A stretch of DNA of 64,000 nucleotides, from contig JADKDM010000001.1 of the NCBI GenBank assembly GCA_016714565.1, positions 248,001 to 312,000 on the forward strand, given 5' to 3'. This DNA is from Candidatus Villigracilis propinquus (GTDB lineage: Bacteria > Chloroflexota > Anaerolineae > Anaerolineales > Villigracilaceae). The notes beneath the pieces are model-generated. The model was not told the DNA's origin, made no database searches, and saw only the letters and a list, made by a program, of their open reading frames with translations. This document shows, piece after piece, positions 60,849-64,000 of the stretch. Made by a program: the position numbers and the translations under genes. The stretch's first letter is position 1; every line of letters starts with the position of its first letter.

Positions 60849-61678
60849 GTGCGTTCGCTCGAATTCGCCGAATTCCCTTTTGGAGTTGGTTCTGGTTTAT
60901 TCTAGGCGCGTTGTATTTTCTTTTGCCACTGTACGCAACGGTTAATTTTTCTCTTCGAATGGAACGGGATGTGATCGGTTTCAAGGCTTATGTACGGGCA
61001 TTTGAAGACCCCGATTTCCTTAAGACTTTCCTGTATTCAAACATGCTCGCGTTAATGACCATCCTTGCAAGCATCATTTTGATCGTGCCGACAGCCTATT
61101 GGATTCGTCTGCGCCTTCCGGAGGCGCGCCGTATTGTTGAGTTCATAACACTGCTGCCTTTCGTTGTGCCGGCGATCATTCTTGTTTTTGGTTTGATCCG
61201 CATCTATAGTTCGCCCGTCAAAATCCCCTTCACTGAAACCACTTTAATACAGCCCCTTACTACGTTTGAAGTTGGTACGGATATCCTGATCGTTGCGGGA
61301 TATGTAGTGCTAGGTCTGCCCTATATGTATCGTTCTGTGGATACCGGTATGCGTACGGTGGATGTTCGCACGCTTACTGAAGCGGCGCAAAGCCTGGGGG
61401 CGAGTTGGTTCACCATCATTGTTCGGGTGATCCTTCCCAATATCCGTGCGGCTTTATTGAGCGGTGCTTTGCTTACTTTTGCGATCGTGGTTGGTGAAGT
61501 CACTCTTGCTTCTTTCCTTGGAGTGCCCGCTTTTGGTCCTTATCTCTTCCTGCTCGGACAGCATCGTGCGTATGAACCTGCGGCGCTTTCCTTTGCGAGC
61601 TTCTTGCTTACGTGGGTTGCAATGGGACTCATTCAATTGTTCACAGGCGGACAGGGACAGACCACTGGGGCTCATTAA
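60845..61678 (+). CDS. ABC transporter permease 2
   Basis: This 277-residue protein has six membrane helices and the EAA loop TEAAQSLGASWFTIIVRVILPNI. It is the PotC/PhnV-like partner of the preceding permease. I chose ATG 60845, overlapping the upstream stop and preceded by AAAGGTGG, over the longer start at 60812. The ATPase gene begins 20 bases later. Confidence 0.9.
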   Translation: MSAFARIRRIPFWSWFWFILGALYFLLPLYATVNFSLRMERDVIGFKAYVRAFEDPDFLKTFLYSNMLALMTILASIILIVPTAYWIRLRLPEARRIVEFITLLPFVVPAIILVFGLIRIYSSPVKIPFTETTLIQPLTTFEVGTDILIVAGYVVLGLPYMYRSVDTGMRTVDVRTLTEAAQSLGASWFTIIVRVILPNIRAALLSGALLTFAIVVGEVTLASFLGVPAFGPYLFLLGQHRAYEPAALSFASFLLTWVAMGLIQLFTGGQGQTTGAH

Positions 61679-61698
61679 ATTACAGAGGAGAATTCACT

Positions 61699-62760
61699 AT
61701 GTCATATTTATCCATTTCACATGTAACAAAGCAATTTGGCGATACGGTTGTAGTGGACGATTTCAACCTTGATATTGAGAAAGGCGAATTCATTTCTTTT
61801 CTGGGGCCATCGGGCTGCGGAAAGACAACCACCCTGCGCATGGTGGCAGGATTTGAGATCCCCACATCAGGGAAGATCCTTTTGGACGGCGCGGATATCA
61901 CAAATAAAGCTCCCAACCAGCGTAATGTGGGTATGATCTTTCAATCGTATGCACTTTTCCCGAATATGACTGTTTCGCAAAATATCGGCTTTGGTCTTCG
62001 TATTCGCAAGGAGCCTGAAGCAACGATAAAACAGCGCGTGGACGAAATGGTCAGCTTGATCAACCTCGAGAAGCACGCGAACAAATATCCCTATCAGCTT
62101 TCGGGTGGCCAACAGCAGCGTGTTTCTCTGGCGCGCGCGCTTGCCATTCAACCACAGGTGCTTTTGCTGGATGAACCGCTTTCTGCGTTGGATGCAAAGA
62201 TCCGTGTCTCCTTGCGTGCAGAGATCCGTGCCATTCAGAAAAAACTGGGCATCACCGCTATTTTCGTCACTCACGATCAGGAGGAAGCCTTATCTATTTC
62301 TGACCGGATTGTTGTAATGAATACGGGAATAATGGAGCAGGTAGGCACTCCATTTGAGATCTATAATTTCCCGACCACTGTATTCTCAGCTAATTTTGTG
62401 GGCTCACTAAACAACTCATCTGCGGAGGTGGTTGACCCATCAAATGGAACCATTGCAGTCGATGGCGTGCAGTTTGAATCTGCGGTGGATTTGAAGCAAC
62501 GGAAAAAAGGCGATAAGGTTCGTGTTGCCATTCGCCCGGAACGTCTGAGTTTTGCTTCTGAACAAAAGAAGGCAAATGTTGTGGATGCAACCATTGAGAA
62601 TATTACTTTCCTCGGTTCAGTGGTTCGTATTCAATTAACGATCGGAAAGACCAAATTTAATATGGATACGTTCAACAACCCGTTCCTTGAGCTGCCGAAG
62701 ATCGGCACGGTGGAGCAAGTTACCTGTTCCCGTGAAGCGGTTCTCGTGCTGGACGAATAA
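61699..62760 (+). CDS. ABC transporter ATP-binding protein
   Basis: This 353-residue protein has a full ATPase domain: Walker A GPSGCGKTT (36-44), the Q loop in MIFQSYALFPNMTV, the signature LSGGQQQR, and Walker B LLLDEPLSALD, with FVTHDQEEAL after it. A C-terminal TOBE/MOP-type domain (about 260-353) is typical of the polyamine/iron/AEP transporters. GAGGAG precedes ATG 61699. The longer frame back to 61612 lies inside the permease gene and was rejected. Confidence 0.93.
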   Translation: MSYLSISHVTKQFGDTVVVDDFNLDIEKGEFISFLGPSGCGKTTTLRMVAGFEIPTSGKILLDGADITNKAPNQRNVGMIFQSYALFPNMTVSQNIGFGLRIRKEPEATIKQRVDEMVSLINLEKHANKYPYQLSGGQQQRVSLARALAIQPQVLLLDEPLSALDAKIRVSLRAEIRAIQKKLGITAIFVTHDQEEALSISDRIVVMNTGIMEQVGTPFEIYNFPTTVFSANFVGSLNNSSAEVVDPSNGTIAVDGVQFESAVDLKQRKKGDKVRVAIRPERLSFASEQKKANVVDATIENITFLGSVVRIQLTIGKTKFNMDTFNNPFLELPKIGTVEQVTCSREAVLVLDE

Positions 62761-62774
62761 TCGCCTTGGGACAT

Positions 62775-62819
62775 ATATCGCCACGGAGCCGTTATTTTGA
62801 ACCGACTCCGTGGCGATAT
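62775..62819 (+). terminator. Terminator-like hairpin after the ABC ATPase gene
   Basis: 14-base arms (ATATCGCCACGGAG and its complement) are followed by TATTTAA. They lie 14 bases past the stop. Confidence 0.75.
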
Positions 62820-62839
62820 TATTTAACTCACCATACGAG

Positions 62840-62889
62840 GTAGCGCGAGATTTATCTCGCGTTTTCGAGCGAAATGAATGTCGCGCTAC
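62840..62889. repeat. Palindromic dispersed repeat, family H
   Basis: Outer arms GTAGCGCGA and TCGCGCTAC, with an inner CGAGATTTATCTCG palindrome. The left 21 bases match 19203-19223 in inverted orientation with one mismatch. Confidence 0.75.
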
Positions 62890-62994
62890 GAGTAAGCTGC
62901 GTAACATCAGTTATTTAACCCATCAAACGTATTTTTTCAGAAAATGTAAGGTAGTGCAACATTTTGTTGCCTCTCAGGTTAAAAAGGATTTCTG

Positions 62995-63807
62995 ATGACA
63001 AAAGTAATTCTCGTTCTGTCAGATGCATTGCGCTATGATGTTGCCAAAGAAAATATGGGTTTCCTTGGCCATCTGGTTGAGAAGAAACTTGCCAGCTTGT
63101 ATAAGATAACGGGCGAACTGCCGAGCATGTCCCGCCCGATGTATGAAACCATTCACACAGGACTGCCGTCCAGTGAGCATGGGGTCGTGGCAAATTCAAT
63201 TGTGCGGTTATCAACACAGCCAAATATTTTCCGTTCGGTAAAAGAGGCGGGCAAGGTAACGGCTGCGGCGGCATATTATTGGTATTCCGAGCTATATAAT
63301 CGCATGCCGTATGACCACATTGACGACAAAGAGACCGACGATGAATTGTTGAATATCCAGCATGGGCGTTTTTACACTGAGGATGAATATCCCGATGTTG
63401 AGCTTTTCGCCAGCGCGGCGCATCTGGTGCGCAAGTTTTCCCCTGACTATCTTTTGCTTCACCCAATGGGTATGGACTATTACGGTGAGACTTATGGCTC
63501 TGATACAAAGGAATACCGCAACCATGCCATCTATCAGGATTCAAAGCTCGCGCCCCTGCTTATGGAATGGCGCGAGCTTGGGTACACGGTTTTTGTTACT
63601 GGTGATCACGGCATCAACGTGGATGGGGGACATGGCGGGACAACCCATCAGCAACGCACCGTGCCGTTTTTTGTGATCCAGCCCAACGGTCAGGGAAGAG
63701 GCGAGGTGGATGAATCAGTCTCGCATATGCAGATCGCACCTACAGTCCTCAATCTGTTGGATATCCCTCTCCCGTCCACGATGAAGCAGCCGCCGTTATC
63801 CTTTTGA
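62995..63807 (+). CDS. Alkaline-phosphatase-superfamily phosphodiesterase/hydrolase
   Basis: This 270-residue protein has the type I phosphodiesterase/nucleotide pyrophosphatase layout. LVLSDALRYD holds the first metal Asp and LPSMSRPMYETIHTGLPSSEHG the nucleophile region. The second metal set is HPMGMDYYGE, VTGDHGINVDGGHGG and the His that follows. It is shorter than alkaline phosphatase and has no signal peptide, so it acts in the cytoplasm. Related proteins lie with aminoethylphosphonate or phosphonoacetate genes. It sits 234 bases after the ABC genes, behind a terminator-like hairpin and a repeat. Confidence 0.82.
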   Translation: MTKVILVLSDALRYDVAKENMGFLGHLVEKKLASLYKITGELPSMSRPMYETIHTGLPSSEHGVVANSIVRLSTQPNIFRSVKEAGKVTAAAAYYWYSELYNRMPYDHIDDKETDDELLNIQHGRFYTEDEYPDVELFASAAHLVRKFSPDYLLLHPMGMDYYGETYGSDTKEYRNHAIYQDSKLAPLLMEWRELGYTVFVTGDHGINVDGGHGGTTHQQRTVPFFVIQPNGQGRGEVDESVSHMQIAPTVLNLLDIPLPSTMKQPPLSF

Positions 63808-63812
63808 TAAAC

Positions 63813-64000
63813 TCAGGACAAGCCTTCGACTAGCGCCTTCACCAGTTCGCGGTTGAAATCTGGAATATCCGCCACGACCCGCCCCCAGACCTGGTTGCCC
63901 TCACGAAAGGCAGCTTCATCTGCCCAAACCGCTCCCGCATTGACGAGGTCATCCTTGATGCCGGTTGAGCCTGTAACGCGTTGGCCTTTTTTGATAATGC
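63813..64000 (-). CDS. DJ-1/PfpI family protein (C-terminal fragment, cut by window edge)
   Basis: Only the last 62 codons are in the window, ending in TGA at 63815-63813. The visible sequence (KKGQRVTGSTGIKDDLVNAGAVWADEA, GNQVWGRVVADIPDFNREL) matches the C-terminal part of the PfpI/YhbO branch of the DJ-1 superfamily. There, a DDLxNAGxxW(x)DxxVV pattern is followed by TSRxPxDLxxF. The active-site Cys would lie outside the window. The gene is convergent with the hydrolase gene 5 bases away. Confidence 0.7.
   Translation of the reverse strand, partial: IIKKGQRVTGSTGIKDDLVNAGAVWADEAAFREGNQVWGRVVADIPDFNRELVKALVEGLS

Overview
The window looks like a chromosomal segment of a Chloroflexota bacterium, most likely class Anaerolineae. 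The pointers are secreted and lipid-anchored proteins with long Thr/Pro-rich stalks, rex and psuG, an isopentenyl phosphate kinase, TIGR03960/TIGR03936-type radical SAM genes, MttB- and DMGDH-like genes, and many short palindromic repeats between and inside genes. This assignment is an inference from gene content; there is no rRNA gene in the window.

Layout. 1-3.8 kb: partial isopentenyl phosphate kinase, a stalked membrane protein, a hotdog thioesterase, an SRPBCC protein carrying an in-frame palindromic insert, and psuG. 3.8-12.4 kb: two divergent gene sets that share two paralogous families of membrane proteins with SPFH-like features. The rightward, AT-rich set adds a KAP-type P-loop NTPase and a TPR protein ending in a LexA/S24 self-cleaving protease domain. 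I do not recognise this four-gene set as a described system and it is the main candidate for novelty. 12.4-13.4 kb: PHP phosphoesterase and cold-shock protein. 13.6-19.1 kb: an electron-transfer block of ferredoxin, FAD/NAD oxidoreductase, small cytochrome b and two large multiheme c-type cytochromes (15 and at least 23 CxxCH motifs). 19.3-26.2 kb: an ATP-grasp ligase, then atpA-atpG-atpD-atpC followed by an mreB-family gene; the Fo and delta genes are not here. 26.3-36.3 kb: mostly housekeeping and envelope genes (GNAT, rex, SH3 lipoprotein, tRNA-Arg, PrsW, radical SAM pair, lipoprotein, bactofilin-like protein, NUDIX).

36.3-58.4 kb: a catabolic region. On the minus strand are a DMGDH/sarcosine-dehydrogenase-like flavoprotein, a choline-kinase-like protein, lgt, a class II aldolase, a HisC-like aminotransferase, a HAD phosphatase, an amino acid permease, an FGGY kinase and a three-part glycerol-3-phosphate-dehydrogenase-like fusion. 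On the plus strand are a DeoR regulator, a second DMGDH-like flavoprotein, a PfkB-like protein lacking its catalytic Asp, a non-pyrrolysine MttB homologue, and DUF47 plus a PiT phosphate transporter. Together they suggest use of methylated amines or their phosphorylated or sugar conjugates. 58.6-63.8 kb: an ABC importer of the iron/polyamine/2-aminoethylphosphonate type with an alkaline-phosphatase-superfamily hydrolase. The window ends in a partial DJ-1/PfpI gene.

Sequence quality: three patches of long G and C runs (about 18.53-18.68, 19.16-19.20 and 40.58-40.64 kb) look like assembly or base-calling artefacts. Two of them break otherwise good genes. Several genes appear to have leaderless promoters, and several palindromic repeat families are inserted in frame in coding sequences.
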